From CAWJMD01 sp963843835 (GTDB lineage Bacteria > Actinomycetota > Actinomycetes > Actinomycetales > CAWJMD01): a DNA stretch of 64,000 bases. The notes beneath the pieces are model-generated. The model did no database searches. It saw only the letters and a list, made by a program, of their open reading frames with translations, and was not told the origin of the DNA. Every line of letters begins with the position of its first letter. The first letter of the stretch is position 1. Of the stretch, positions 42,551 through 51,509 are shown in pieces. The DNA is taken from positions 682,001-746,000 of the forward strand of contig CAWJMD010000008.1 in NCBI GenBank assembly GCA_963843835.1, written 5' to 3'. The position numbers and the translations under genes were made by a program.

Positions 42551-45500
42551 AGTCCGCCCTCCTGGATGTCGGCGAGCAGCTCGGCCTCGAGGACTCGAGC
42601 GAGGTCGGTGAGGCGGGGGTTGTCGAAGACGGTGCGGACGGCCACGTCGAGCTCGAGGCGGTGCCGGACCTCCGCCATCAGCTGCGTGACCAGCAGCGAG
42701 TGCCCGCCCAGCGCGAAGAAGTCGTCCAGGCGGCCCACCCTCTCGACACCGAGCACGTCCACCCAGATCTGGGCGACCAGCTCCTCCATCTCCCCGGTGG
42801 GCGGCTCATACGTGCCCGCAGCCCGGGACCCGTCGCCGGGGTCGGGAAGGCGCGTGCGGTCGACCTTCCCGTTGGACGTCTGCGGCAGCGCGTCCATCAC
42901 CACCCAGCTCGCGGGGACCATCACGGCGGGCAGACGGCGGCCGAGAGCGACCGCGAGGGCATCCGTCCCGTCGGGGGTGACCCCGTCCGGCCCGGACGCG
43001 GGGACCACGTACCCGACCAGACGGGCGCGGGCTGTGTCGGGCTCCCGCAGGGCCACCGCGGCCTCGGACACCTGCGGGAGGGCGCGCAGCGAGGCCTCGA
43101 TCTCGCCCAGCTCGATGCGGTGGCCACGCAGCTTGATCTGGGAGTCGTTGCGCCCCAGGCACTCCAGCACACCGTCCCGGCGCCAGCGCCCGAGGTCGCC
43201 GGTCCGGTACATCCGCGGGCGACCCGGCAGGTGCGTGGCGGTCACGAACCGCTCGGCTGTCAGCTCGGCGCGGCCGTGGTACCCGTCGGCGACCGAGGTG
43301 CCACCCAGGCAGATCTCCCCGACGACGCCCTGGGGGACGGGGCGCCCGGCCGGGTCCAGGACCGCGCAGAGGGTGTTGGGCAGGGGATGGCCGACCGGCA
43401 CGTAGGTGTGCTCCAGGTCCGACGGACGCACCGCGTGGGCCGTCGACCAGATCGTCGTCTCCGTCGGCCCGTAGACGTTCCAGACCTCGCTGGTCAGCTC
43501 GAGCAGCCGCTCCCCGAGCACGACAGGCATCGGCTCCCCGCCGCACAGGGCCCTCAGTCCCGGGTCGCCGGACCAGCCACCGTCCAGCAGCATCCGCCAG
43601 CTCGACGGGGTGGCCTGGAGGACGGTCACACCCGACGACGCGACCCACCTGGCCAGCGCCGCCCCGTCACGGGCCGTCTCGTCGTCGGCGACGGTCAGCG
43701 TGGCTCCCGTCCGCAGCGTGAGCCAGTGCTCGAGCCCTGCGATGTCGAACGAGACCGTCGTCAGCCCGGCGACCGACTCGCCCGGGGCCAGGGGCACGAG
43801 CTGGTCCATCCCCGCCAGGAACGACGCCAGAGCCGCGTGGCCCACCCGCACGCCCTTGGGGCGCCCGGTGGAGCCGGAGGTGTAGATCAGGTACGCGAGG
43901 TCGTCAGGAGACGGGGTCCGCGGCGGGAGGGAGGGGGACGAGACGGCCGCATCCGCCGGTCGCAGCGCGGACACGTCGAGCACCGTGCACGCGGCGAACG
44001 GGTCGGCGAGCCGCTGCGCGACCTCGGGCGTGGTGAGGGCCACCGCGCAGCCGGAGTCGGCCACGGCGTCGGCGAGCCGGGCCACGGGGTGGCCGGGATC
44101 GAGCGGCAGGTAGGCGGCCCCGGCGTACCAGCTGCCGAGGAGTGCCGCCACGCCGGCGACGCCACGGGGGCAGGCGACGGCGACGGGCTGTCCCGGCGTG
44201 ACGCCGGCGGCGACCACCCGGTCGGCCACCGCGCACGCCCACGCGTGCAGCTCCCGGTAGGTGACCCGTCCGGCCACGGGGCAGTCGACCGCGACCCGGT
44301 CCCCGTGCACCCGGGCGGCTCGGGAGACCTGCCCGGGGACGGTCTCGGAGCTGCTCACCAGGTCGGCGGCGGGACGCCACCCCGGCTGCACCTCCCGGCG
44401 CTGCGCCTGCGGGACCCACTCGAGGGCGCTGACCGGGGCGTGCGGGTCGGCCAGCGCCGACTCCAGCAGCGTCACGAGCCGCTCGGCGACGTCCCGGGCG
44501 TCGTCCTCGTCGTAGAGGTCCAGGGCGTGCTCCACGCTGAGCAGGGGCCCGTCCACGGCCGCCGGCTCCCAGAAGATGCTGAGGTCCGACTTGGAGCGGC
44601 TGTTGTCCAGCTCGCGCACGAACGTCCAGCGCAGGCCGTCCCCGGCCGCGTCTGCCACCGGGTGGTTCTGCACGGCCACCAGCAGGTTGCTGCCCGGTGT
44701 GGACGGGAAGCCTCCGCGTCCGGCGGCGCGGTGGGCGGCCGCCATCCCGACCCACCCGTGCTCGAGGTCCTCCAGGAGCGGTCGCGTGTTGGTCCGCAGG
44801 AGGTCGACGATCCCCGCGTCGGGCGCGACGTCGACGACGAGCGGGACGGTGTCGAGCAGCGGTCCGACCACCTGCTCGGCCTCCGGCTCCCGACGCACCG
44901 ACATGGCCGACGTGAGCCCGACCACGGTCCGTGCCGTCTGACGGTGCACCAGCACGGCGGTCAGGGTGACCAGCAGGGTGAACAGACTGGCTCCGTGCTC
45001 GGTCGCGAGGTGCTCGGCGCGCTGCAGCAGGTGCGGGTCGAGCCGCAGCTCGACGCGGCCGCCCCGGCGTGGGCGCTCGGGTCGGGCCGTCACCCGGTAG
45101 GCGGGCAGCGAGTGGTCGCCGTCCAGCTCGGCCAGGCGTCCGGCCCAGTACCGCCGGGCCTCGTCGCCGGCGGGCGACTCGATCTCGGCCAGCAGGGAGC
45201 GGGCGACCGCCGCGAACTGCGGCGCGTCCGCGAGGGGTCCGCCGTCGTAGGCCGTGGCCAGGCGCTCCAGCAGCAACCCGGTCGACCAGCCGTCGAACAC
45301 CGCGTGGTGCAGGCACAGGCCGAGGTCGTGCTCGGCGTCGTCACGCAGCACCAGCACGGCGCGCACCAGGGGCGTGCGGCCGATCGACAGCGGAGCGGTC
45401 GCGGCGGCCGCGAGCAGCGCCGCGCTCCGGTCGGGGGCGGTCAGGTCGCCCCTCAGGTCGTGCACCTCGAGCGGCCACGCGTGCGGCGGATGGGTCGTGG

Positions 45501-47658
45501 CACGCAGTGCGGACCCGTGCTGGGTCAGGGTCGTCCGCAGGACGGGCGTGCCCGCGAGCACCTCGTCGAGCGCGCGACGCAGCCGCTCCGGGTCGACGGC
45601 GCCGCTCAGTCGCAGCTGCAGCGGCACCACGTACAGCGGGGACTCGGCGCCGTCGAGCTGCTCGGCCAGCCAGAAGAGGGACTGGACCGGCGACACGGGC
45701 GGGTGGACGTCATGGACGCGGTCGAGCGTGCGGGCCGGTGACGGCTCGCCGGGCCTCGCCCCAGCGGCGGCGAGCGCCGCGGCCACCCCCGACACGGTGG
45801 GGCCGGCGAAGAACGTGGGCAGCGGGAGCCGAACGCCGGTGCGGCGCGCCAGGCGCGACAGCACCGACGCGGCCGCCAGCGAGGTGCCCCCGGCGCTGAG
45901 GAACGGCGTGTCAGCCAGCACCTGGTCGAGTCCGAGGACCTCGCACCACGTCGCCGCGACCTCCTTCTCGAGCTCACCCTCCGGCGTCCGGCCGCCGGTG
46001 CTTCGCGCAGACCGCGGGGCCGGCGCCTCCAGCGTGACCGCGGGCAGTGCGCCGCGGTCGGCCTTGCCATGGGGGTTCAGCGGCATCCGATCGAGCGCGA
46101 CCACCCGGGTCGGCACCATGTACTCCGGAAGCCGGGAGGCGACCCAGCCCCGCAGCCCGTCCTCGTCGACCGCCCGGTGGCCGTCGCGCAGCACCACGAA
46201 ACCCACCAGGTGCGCGGTGTCGCGCGGGTCGTGGCGCATGACCACGACGGACTCGGCGACGCCGTCGTGGGTGGACAGGACGCTCTCGACCTCGCCGAGC
46301 TCGACGCGGAAGCCGCGTACCTTCACCTGGTGGTCGACGCGGCCGTGGAGCTCCAGCTCGCCGTCGCCGCGCAGCCGGACCAGGTCACCGGTGCGGTACA
46401 TCCGACCGCCAGCCGTGCCCGGTTCGTCGAGGAAGCGTTGCGACGTGAGGTCGGGTCGCCCCAGGTACCCGCGGGCCACCTGCGCGCCGCCCTGGTACAG
46501 CTCGCCGACCTCGCCCTCCGCGACCGGCCGACCCTCGGGGTCGAGCACGTGGGTCGTGACCTCCGGGAGCGGGTTGCCGATCGTCGGGGCGTCGACCCCA
46601 CCGCGCCGCACGAGCACGCCCGTCGAGTAGGTGGTCACCTCGCTCGGGCCGTAGCAGTTCCACAGCCGGGTGACGCCCGGGTTCTCGAGCACGCCGTCGG
46701 CCAGGCGGCGCGACAGCGCCTCACCGGCGAGCACGACGGTCGTCACCGAGACGGGCAGGTCGCCTTCGCGGACCAGCACCGCCATCGCCGAGGGCACCGT
46801 GTTCACGAGCGTGACCCGGTCGCGGTGCGGCAGCAGCGGAAGGTCGAGGACCGTGCCGGCGACCACCAGCGTGCCGCCCGCTCCGAGCGTCGTGAAGATC
46901 TCGAAGACCGACAGGTCGAAGCAGACGGACGTGCTGAACAGCACGCCGCTGAGCTCGTCGGGGGAGAAGGTGCGGCGGGCCCAGCGGAGCAGGGCCGTCA
47001 CCTGGCGGTGCTCGATCGCCACTCCCTTGGGGCGTCCGGTGGATCCGGACGTGTAGATCACGTACGCCAGGTCGTGCGCCCGCGCGACCCGGCGCCCGGT
47101 GGGCTCGACCGGGGCGTCGGTCGCGAGAACCTCCACGTCGACGACCGGGCACCGCACCCCCGTGGACTCGACCAGCGGGCGGGTGCTCGTGTCAGCGACG
47201 ACGAGCGGCACGTCGCTGTCGGTCAGCAGCACGCCGACGCGGTCGGCGGGGTAGTGCGGGTCGACGGGCAGGTACGCGGCGCCGGCGTGCAGCACCGCCA
47301 GGAGCGTGGTCACCAGGCGGGCGCTGCGCGGCAGGCACACCGCGACGAGGGTGTCGGGACCGGTCACCCAGGGAGCGAGGGCAGCGGCGAGGCGCCGGAC
47401 CTCCTCGGCCAGGTCGGCGTAGGTGACCTCGCGCCTTCCGTCGACCAGTGCGACGCGGTCAGGGGTGCGGGACGCCTGCTCCAGCACGAGGTCGGCGAGC
47501 GTCGTGTCGTCGGGGACGTCGGGGTACCAGTGCGTCGTCGGCCAGGGTTCTACCCGCGTGGAGGATCCGTGCTCCTCCCGGCTCTCCGGTGCGTCCAGGT
47601 GGACGGGTGACGTCGGTGCGGTGGCAGCGGCGTCGACCGCCTCGTGAGCAGTGGTCAT
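42547..47658 (-). CDS. Bimodular NRPS, initiation plus elongation (A-PCP-C-A-PCP)
   Basis: 1703 residues from ATG 47658. A1 about 55-540 (YTSGSTGRPKGV, FDLSVFEIF, CYGPSEVTTYS, YRTGDL, Lys532); no C domain before it, so it is a loading module. PCP1 GGTSL (Ser593). C domain about 652-1080 with HHAVFDG (784-790). A2 about 1105-1605 (FDIAGLEHW, VYGPTETTIW, Lys1598). PCP2 GGHSL (Ser1654). No thioesterase, epimerase or methyltransferase. Codes read by eye: A1 D-L-F-N-V-A-C-T-Y-K, nearest to an Ala code (DLFNNALTYK); A2 D-I-L-Q-L-G-V-I-W-K, one residue from Gly (DILQLGLIWK). The frame is open to GTG 47724, where GGGAGG sits too close to the start; neither start has a convincing ribosome site. No MbtH gene nearby. 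Confidence 0.93.
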   Translation of the reverse strand: MTTAHEAVDAAATAPTSPVHLDAPESREEHGSSTRVEPWPTTHWYPDVPDDTTLADLVLEQASRTPDRVALVDGRREVTYADLAEEVRRLAAALAPWVTGPDTLVAVCLPRSARLVTTLLAVLHAGAAYLPVDPHYPADRVGVLLTDSDVPLVVADTSTRPLVESTGVRCPVVDVEVLATDAPVEPTGRRVARAHDLAYVIYTSGSTGRPKGVAIEHRQVTALLRWARRTFSPDELSGVLFSTSVCFDLSVFEIFTTLGAGGTLVVAGTVLDLPLLPHRDRVTLVNTVPSAMAVLVREGDLPVSVTTVVLAGEALSRRLADGVLENPGVTRLWNCYGPSEVTTYSTGVLVRRGGVDAPTIGNPLPEVTTHVLDPEGRPVAEGEVGELYQGGAQVARGYLGRPDLTSQRFLDEPGTAGGRMYRTGDLVRLRGDGELELHGRVDHQVKVRGFRVELGEVESVLSTHDGVAESVVVMRHDPRDTAHLVGFVVLRDGHRAVDEDGLRGWVASRLPEYMVPTRVVALDRMPLNPHGKADRGALPAVTLEAPAPRSARSTGGRTPEGELEKEVAATWCEVLGLDQVLADTPFLSAGGTSLAAASVLSRLARRTGVRLPLPTFFAGPTVSGVAAALAAAGARPGEPSPARTLDRVHDVHPPVSPVQSLFWLAEQLDGAESPLYVVPLQLRLSGAVDPERLRRALDEVLAGTPVLRTTLTQHGSALRATTHPPHAWPLEVHDLRGDLTAPDRSAALLAAAATAPLSIGRTPLVRAVLVLRDDAEHDLGLCLHHAVFDGWSTGLLLERLATAYDGGPLADAPQFAAVARSLLAEIESPAGDEARRYWAGRLAELDGDHSLPAYRVTARPERPRRGGRVELRLDPHLLQRAEHLATEHGASLFTLLVTLTAVLVHRQTARTVVGLTSAMSVRREPEAEQVVGPLLDTVPLVVDVAPDAGIVDLLRTNTRPLLEDLEHGWVGMAAAHRAAGRGGFPSTPGSNLLVAVQNHPVADAAGDGLRWTFVRELDNSRSKSDLSIFWEPAAVDGPLLSVEHALDLYDEDDARDVAERLVTLLESALADPHAPVSALEWVPQAQRREVQPGWRPAADLVSSSETVPGQVSRAARVHGDRVAVDCPVAGRVTYRELHAWACAVADRVVAAGVTPGQPVAVACPRGVAGVAALLGSWYAGAAYLPLDPGHPVARLADAVADSGCAVALTTPEVAQRLADPFAACTVLDVSALRPADAAVSSPSLPPRTPSPDDLAYLIYTSGSTGRPKGVRVGHAALASFLAGMDQLVPLAPGESVAGLTTVSFDIAGLEHWLTLRTGATLTVADDETARDGAALARWVASSGVTVLQATPSSWRMLLDGGWSGDPGLRALCGGEPMPVVLGERLLELTSEVWNVYGPTETTIWSTAHAVRPSDLEHTYVPVGHPLPNTLCAVLDPAGRPVPQGVVGEICLGGTSVADGYHGRAELTAERFVTATHLPGRPRMYRTGDLGRWRRDGVLECLGRNDSQIKLRGHRIELGEIEASLRALPQVSEAAVALREPDTARARLVGYVVPASGPDGVTPDGTDALAVALGRRLPAVMVPASWVVMDALPQTSNGKVDRTRLPDPGDGSRAAGTYEPPTGEMEELVAQIWVDVLGVERVGRLDDFFALGGHSLLVTQLMAEVRHRLELDVAVRTVFDNPRLTDLARVLEAELLADIQEGGL

Positions 47659-47736
47659 CGTCGTCGGTGCGCGCAGACCAGCCCCATTGCCGATCTGATC
47701 GTTGCGAGCCCCCCGCTCGCGCACCCCTCCCGGAGA

Positions 47737-47742
47737 AGACTA
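47737..47742 (-). promoter_or_regulatory. Possible internal -10 box (TAGTCT) before the NRPS genes
   Basis: On the minus strand TAGTCT lies between the transferase stop (47757) and the bimodular NRPS gene, 12 bases before GTG 47724. It may give the NRPS genes their own promoter within the operon. Confidence 0.3.
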
Positions 47743-47756
47743 TGGCGTGGAAGCGG

Positions 47757-48518
47757 TCATACTCGTAAGTAGCTACGTATCTCGTGACACGTCCCCCGGG
47801 TGGCGACGGCGGCCACGTGCCCCGACGGGGCATCGAGCCCTCCGGGGACGAGGACGTCGCGCACCGCCCAGACGGCGCCGTCGACACGGACGTCCCGGGC
47901 CCCGTCATCGTCGACGCCGACGTGCACCTCACGCGGGTCGCGGAGGAAGCCGGACCCCTCGGCCTTCAGCACCGCCTCCTTGCGCACCCAGAGGCGGGCG
48001 AACGCCTCCGACGCCCCCGACTCGTCGGTGGTTCCGTCGGCCGCGGTGTCGGTCGCGGCGATCCTGGCGAGGGCACCCTGCTCTGCGGCCGTGGAGACGA
48101 CGTCGGCCGTCCGCAGCAGGTCACCGCCTGCGACGCGTCCGGACTCCTCGACGTCGACCCCCACCCGTTGCGCGGCCACCGCGAGCACCACCACGTGGTC
48201 GGTGTGGGAGAGGTTGACGTCCGCCGCGTCGGTCAGGCCGGCTACGAAGGGGCGGCCGCCGGCGCCCACGCGCAGGGGGACGAGTGCAGGGTGCGTCCCC
48301 AGCAGGTCGCCCAGCGCCTCCCGGAGGAAGAGCCGGCCCTGGACCCACCGCCTGGTCAGCCGGGGGGCCGCGAAGCGTGCCGCCCGCTCGGTCTCCGGGG
48401 GGCTCAGCCACGGGTGCAGGTGGGGCGCGGGACCGGGGTCCTCGATCGCGCTGCCGTCACCCAGCAGGGCCCAGTGCAGGTGCACCTCGGCCGGCCCGGG
48501 CCACTGCGACGGCGTCAT
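47757..48518 (-). CDS. Sfp-type 4'-phosphopantetheinyl transferase
   Basis: 253 residues. Mg-binding GVDVE (Asp122, Glu124) and WVRKEAVLKAEG (177-188, with Glu181 and Lys180) are the two diagnostic motifs; length and the N-terminal half place it in the Sfp/broad group rather than AcpS. It attaches the coenzyme A arm to carrier Ser593, Ser1654 of the bimodular NRPS and Ser1059 of the MFS-fused one. It is upstream of them on the same strand, starts 27 bases after the hydrolase-like gene, and so primes the assembly line from within the operon. Confidence 0.92.
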   Translation of the reverse strand: MTPSQWPGPAEVHLHWALLGDGSAIEDPGPAPHLHPWLSPPETERAARFAAPRLTRRWVQGRLFLREALGDLLGTHPALVPLRVGAGGRPFVAGLTDAADVNLSHTDHVVVLAVAAQRVGVDVEESGRVAGGDLLRTADVVSTAAEQGALARIAATDTAADGTTDESGASEAFARLWVRKEAVLKAEGSGFLRDPREVHVGVDDDGARDVRVDGAVWAVRDVLVPGGLDAPSGHVAAVATRGTCHEIRSYLRV

Positions 48519-48545
48519 CGGCGCGAGAATAGCGCCGCGCCACGG

Positions 48546-49550
48546 TCACCCCGTCCGCTCCTCCAACCACGTCCACCCTTGCTCGTCGTGGACGGCCATC
48601 CCCCGGTAGACGGGGGAGGTCACGGCGGCGTCGACCGCGTCGAGCGCGGTATCCAGGGCTGCCGCGCCCTCCTCGGAGAAGGTGGTGTGCGGCTCGGTGG
48701 CGGAGGGCCGGGTGTCCACGGACAGGCGCACCGGGGTGCCGGCCGACTCGCCCAGCGCGATCATCGTGCTCCCGGTCGCCAGCACCTGGGCCGCCGTGTC
48801 GCGGTAGCTCATCACCGTCACCGCGTCGGCGATGGCCAGGACCCGGCTGGCCATCGTGCCGTGGCCCGGGGCGGCGATCTGGTGGCAGTTGTAGGTGACG
48901 TCGACCTCGAGCGGCAGGGCGCTGTCGCGTTGGAGCTTCGCGAGCACGCGGAGCCAGTCGCCCACCATCTGGGTGCGGTGCCCGGGGCGCTGCCACTCGG
49001 CGGTGCCCCAGGGCTCCACGTCGACGTGGCTCCCGGTGAACCAGCCGGTGGCCAGGGCCGCGCGCTGCCAGCGCAGGGCGGCGCGGTGGTCGGTCGTCCA
49101 GGCGGGGTCGCCACCCAGTGCCTGCAGCGTGATCCCGGCCGCCGAGGCACGGGCGTGCAGGTCCGCGAGACGCGATCTCTCGCCGGGCGCACGCAGCCCC
49201 GGGGTGACGTGCACGAAGAGCTCGTCGACCCCGCGCCGGCCGGCATCCGCCACGATCTGGGCCGGGTCGTCCGGGAACCAGACCCACGCGGCCCGGCCGG
49301 GCGCGGCCGACGGGGCGACGGCCACGAACGGGGCCTTGCGGGGCGGGCGCTTGGTCGGCACCGCGGTGACGCTACCCGCGGGGGCCGCCACGGGCCCGGC
49401 ACTCCACGGGGACGGGCCGACGGAGGTGACCGCGGCCAGTGCGGGTGCCCCCACCGCCAGGACGACCAGCGCGGCGGCGACCGCCAGGGCCCGGCGGAGC
49501 CCGCCCGCGCTCACGCGCACGGCAGCTCGTCGATCCCCCCGGATGGTCAC
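48546..49550 (-). CDS. Secreted (or membrane-anchored) putative glycoside-hydrolase-like protein
   Basis: 334 residues. Residues 1-40 form a signal sequence (basic start, LAVAAALVVLAVGAPALA), followed by a Pro/Ala-rich stretch to about 85. The rest looks like a TIM-barrel: AWVWFPD, GVDELFVHV, GITLQALGGDPAW, GSHVDVEPWG (174-182) with an acidic pair at a strand end, LEVDVTYNCHQ and AVTVMSYRD. These patterns resemble carbohydrate-active or spherulin-like TIM-barrel hydrolases, but I cannot name a family. GTG start is weak; internal GTGs at codons 11 and 13 are alternatives. First gene of the operon with the transferase and NRPS genes; divergent from dop. Confidence 0.6.
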   Translation of the reverse strand: MTIRGDRRAAVRVSAGGLRRALAVAAALVVLAVGAPALAAVTSVGPSPWSAGPVAAPAGSVTAVPTKRPPRKAPFVAVAPSAAPGRAAWVWFPDDPAQIVADAGRRGVDELFVHVTPGLRAPGERSRLADLHARASAAGITLQALGGDPAWTTDHRAALRWQRAALATGWFTGSHVDVEPWGTAEWQRPGHRTQMVGDWLRVLAKLQRDSALPLEVDVTYNCHQIAAPGHGTMASRVLAIADAVTVMSYRDTAAQVLATGSTMIALGESAGTPVRLSVDTRPSATEPHTTFSEEGAAALDTALDAVDAAVTSPVYRGMAVHDEQGWTWLEERTG

Positions 49551-49667
49551 TCTTGGTCATCGGCACCTGACGCAGGGCACCCGAGGCTGCCGACGTGTGG
49601 TCGGAGGGTGACCGAGCGTGAGCAGACGGGGGTGTCGGCTGGCCAGGGGGCCGACCGGAGGACCACG

Positions 49668-49673
49668 TACGCT
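49668..49673 (+). promoter_or_regulatory. TACGCT -10 box of dop
   Basis: TACGCT lies 7 bases before ATG 49681, favouring that start over the longer frame from 49618. Confidence 0.6.
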
Positions 49674-49680
49674 CACGACC

Positions 49681-51222
49681 ATGACGGTGCGTCGGGTGAT
49701 GGGCATCGAGACCGAGTACGGGGTGGCCGACCCGTCGGACCCCGGCGCCAACCCGATGCTGATGTCCGGACAGGTGGTCAACGCCTACGCTGCGCCGCTC
49801 GGCAGCCGTGCCGGCCGTGCCCGCTGGGACTACGAGGACGAACAGCCGCTGCGGGACGCCAGGGGGTGGGAGCTGGGCAGGGCCGCCGCCCACGCCAGCC
49901 AGCTCACGGACACCCCAGGGGGCGAGCTGGCCGACGAGCTCGAGGACCCGACGCTCGCGAACGTGGTGCTCACGAACGGGGCCCGCCTGTACGTGGACCA
50001 CGCGCACCCCGAGTACTCCAGCCCCGAGGTGACGAGCCCGTTGGACGTCGTGCGCTGGGACAAGGCCGGTGAGGCGGTGATGCTGGCGGCCGTGCGGCGG
50101 ATCGCGCAGAGCCCCGGCCTGCGTCCGGTGAACCTCTACAAGAACACGACCGACAACAAGGGCGCCTCGTACGGCACCCACGAGAACTACCTGATGTCCC
50201 GTGCGACGCCGTTCCCCGAGATCGTCCGCGGACTGGTCCCCTTCTTCGTCAGCCGTCAGGTCGTGACGGGCGCGGGCCGCGTAGGGCTCGGCCAGACGGG
50301 GGACGACGACGGCTTCCAGATCGGCCAGCGCTCGGACTTCTTCGAGGTCGAGGTCGGGCTGGAGACGACGCTGAAGCGACCGATCGTCAACACCCGCGAC
50401 GAGCCGCACGCCAGCGCGGACAAGCACCGCCGCCTGCACGTGATCATCGGCGACGCGAACCTGTGCGAGGTCGCCACCTACCTGAAGATGGGCACCACGG
50501 CGCTCGTCCTGGACATGATCGAGGCCCGCGCCTGCCCGGACCTGACCCTCCAGCACCCGGTCTCCACCCTGCACGCGGTCAGCCACGACCCCACCCTCAA
50601 GGAGCTCGTCACGCTGCGGGACGGGTCCACGCTGACGGCCCTCCAGCTGCAGTGGCGCTACCAGGAGGCGGCCGCCGCGTTCGTGCACGACCGGGAGGGA
50701 GACGACGCCGACCCGCAGACGCTCGACGTGCTCCACCGCTGGGCGAGCGTCCTCGACCGCCTCGAGCGGGACCCGATGGAGTGCGCCCGCGAGCTCGACT
50801 GGGTGGCCAAGCTGCGCCTGCTCCAGGGGTTCCGGGACCGAGAGGGTCTCGACTGGGACCACCCCCGCCTGCAGCTCATCGACCTGCAGTACGCGGACGT
50901 GCGACCCGAACGCGGCCTCTACCACCGGCTGGTCGCACGCGGGGCGGTCGAGCAGCTGGTCGACCCCACCGACGTGGAGACGGCCGTGACCGAGCCGCCC
51001 ACGGACACCCGCGCGTACTTCCGGGGCCAGTGCCTGGCCCGGTTCGGCGACCAGGTGAGCGCCGCGAGCTGGGACTCGCTGATCTTCGACCTGCCCGGCT
51101 TCCCCTCCCTGCAGCGCGTGCCGATGCTCGAGCCGTTGCGGGGCACCAAGGAGCACGTCGGCGGTCTCCTGGACCGTTGCACGGACGCCGAGGACCTCGT
51201 CAGGGCCCTGAGCTCCCGCTGA
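49681..51222 (+). CDS. dop: Pup deamidase/depupylase
   Basis: 513 residues of the carboxylate-amine ligase (glutamine-synthetase-like) fold. VMGIETEYG provides ATP/Mg ligands (Glu10, Glu12), LYVDHAHPEY contains catalytic Asp106, and the Dop-specific loop lies at about 42-90, absent from PafA. It converts Pup C-terminal Gln to Glu and removes Pup from proteins. Needed here because the neighbouring pup ends in GGQ. Leaderless box upstream; divergent from the NRPS-associated operon. Confidence 0.96.
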   Translation: MTVRRVMGIETEYGVADPSDPGANPMLMSGQVVNAYAAPLGSRAGRARWDYEDEQPLRDARGWELGRAAAHASQLTDTPGGELADELEDPTLANVVLTNGARLYVDHAHPEYSSPEVTSPLDVVRWDKAGEAVMLAAVRRIAQSPGLRPVNLYKNTTDNKGASYGTHENYLMSRATPFPEIVRGLVPFFVSRQVVTGAGRVGLGQTGDDDGFQIGQRSDFFEVEVGLETTLKRPIVNTRDEPHASADKHRRLHVIIGDANLCEVATYLKMGTTALVLDMIEARACPDLTLQHPVSTLHAVSHDPTLKELVTLRDGSTLTALQLQWRYQEAAAAFVHDREGDDADPQTLDVLHRWASVLDRLERDPMECARELDWVAKLRLLQGFRDREGLDWDHPRLQLIDLQYADVRPERGLYHRLVARGAVEQLVDPTDVETAVTEPPTDTRAYFRGQCLARFGDQVSAASWDSLIFDLPGFPSLQRVPMLEPLRGTKEHVGGLLDRCTDAEDLVRALSSR

Positions 51223-51274
51223 CCACGCGCCGACCAGTCGTGCGGTCGGCGTGTGGGCGGTCGGCGGCCGCGCC

Positions 51275-51280
51275 TAGGAT
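51275..51280 (+). promoter_or_regulatory. TAGGAT -10 box upstream of pup
   Basis: TAGGAT about 31 bases before the pup ATG suggests a promoter with a leader of some 25 bases, separating pup-prcBA expression from dop. Confidence 0.4.
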
Positions 51281-51311
51281 CGACGTGAGCACCCCGTCAC
51301 CAGGAGGTCCG

Positions 51312-51509
51312 ATGTCCGGTCAGGAGCAACAGCGGCCAACGCGTCGCGACGGCGACGAGCCCGACGAGGCCCCCGAGCCTCCGCCCACCGCTCCCGCGGC
51401 CCGCGTGGACACGCAGGAGGTCGACGACCTGCTCGACGAGATCGACGAGGTGCTGGAGGCCAACGCCGAGTCGTTCGTGCGCGGGTTCGTCCAGAAGGGC
51501 GGCCAGTGA
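51312..51509 (+). CDS. pup: Prokaryotic ubiquitin-like protein Pup
   Basis: 65 residues, disordered and acidic, with the Arc-binding helical segment VDDLLDEIDEVLEANAESFV and the C-terminus GGQ. The final Gln must be deamidated by Dop before PafA can attach it to lysines. AGGAGG precedes ATG 51312. Its TGA overlaps the prcB GTG (GTGA). Confidence 0.98.
   Translation: MSGQEQQRPTRRDGDEPDEAPEPPPTAPAARVDTQEVDDLLDEIDEVLEANAESFVRGFVQKGGQ

Noticed and set aside
46039..47502. Cysteine specificity for the first A domain (shared FDLSVFEIF and NTVPSA patterns)
   Set aside because: Positions 330 and 331 read Thr-Tyr instead of the Ile-Trp usual for Cys codes, and no cyclisation domain is present; the Ala-type code fits better.
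47659..47724. Extended GTG start of the bimodular NRPS
   Set aside because: The GGGAGG motif is only one base from the GTG, too close to work, and the added 22 residues have no domain; kept only as an alternative.
37076..49550. The NRPS region as a classical genomic island or mobile element
   Set aside because: No transposase, integrase, flanking tRNA, attachment repeat or visible change in base composition; insertion is inferred only from gene order.
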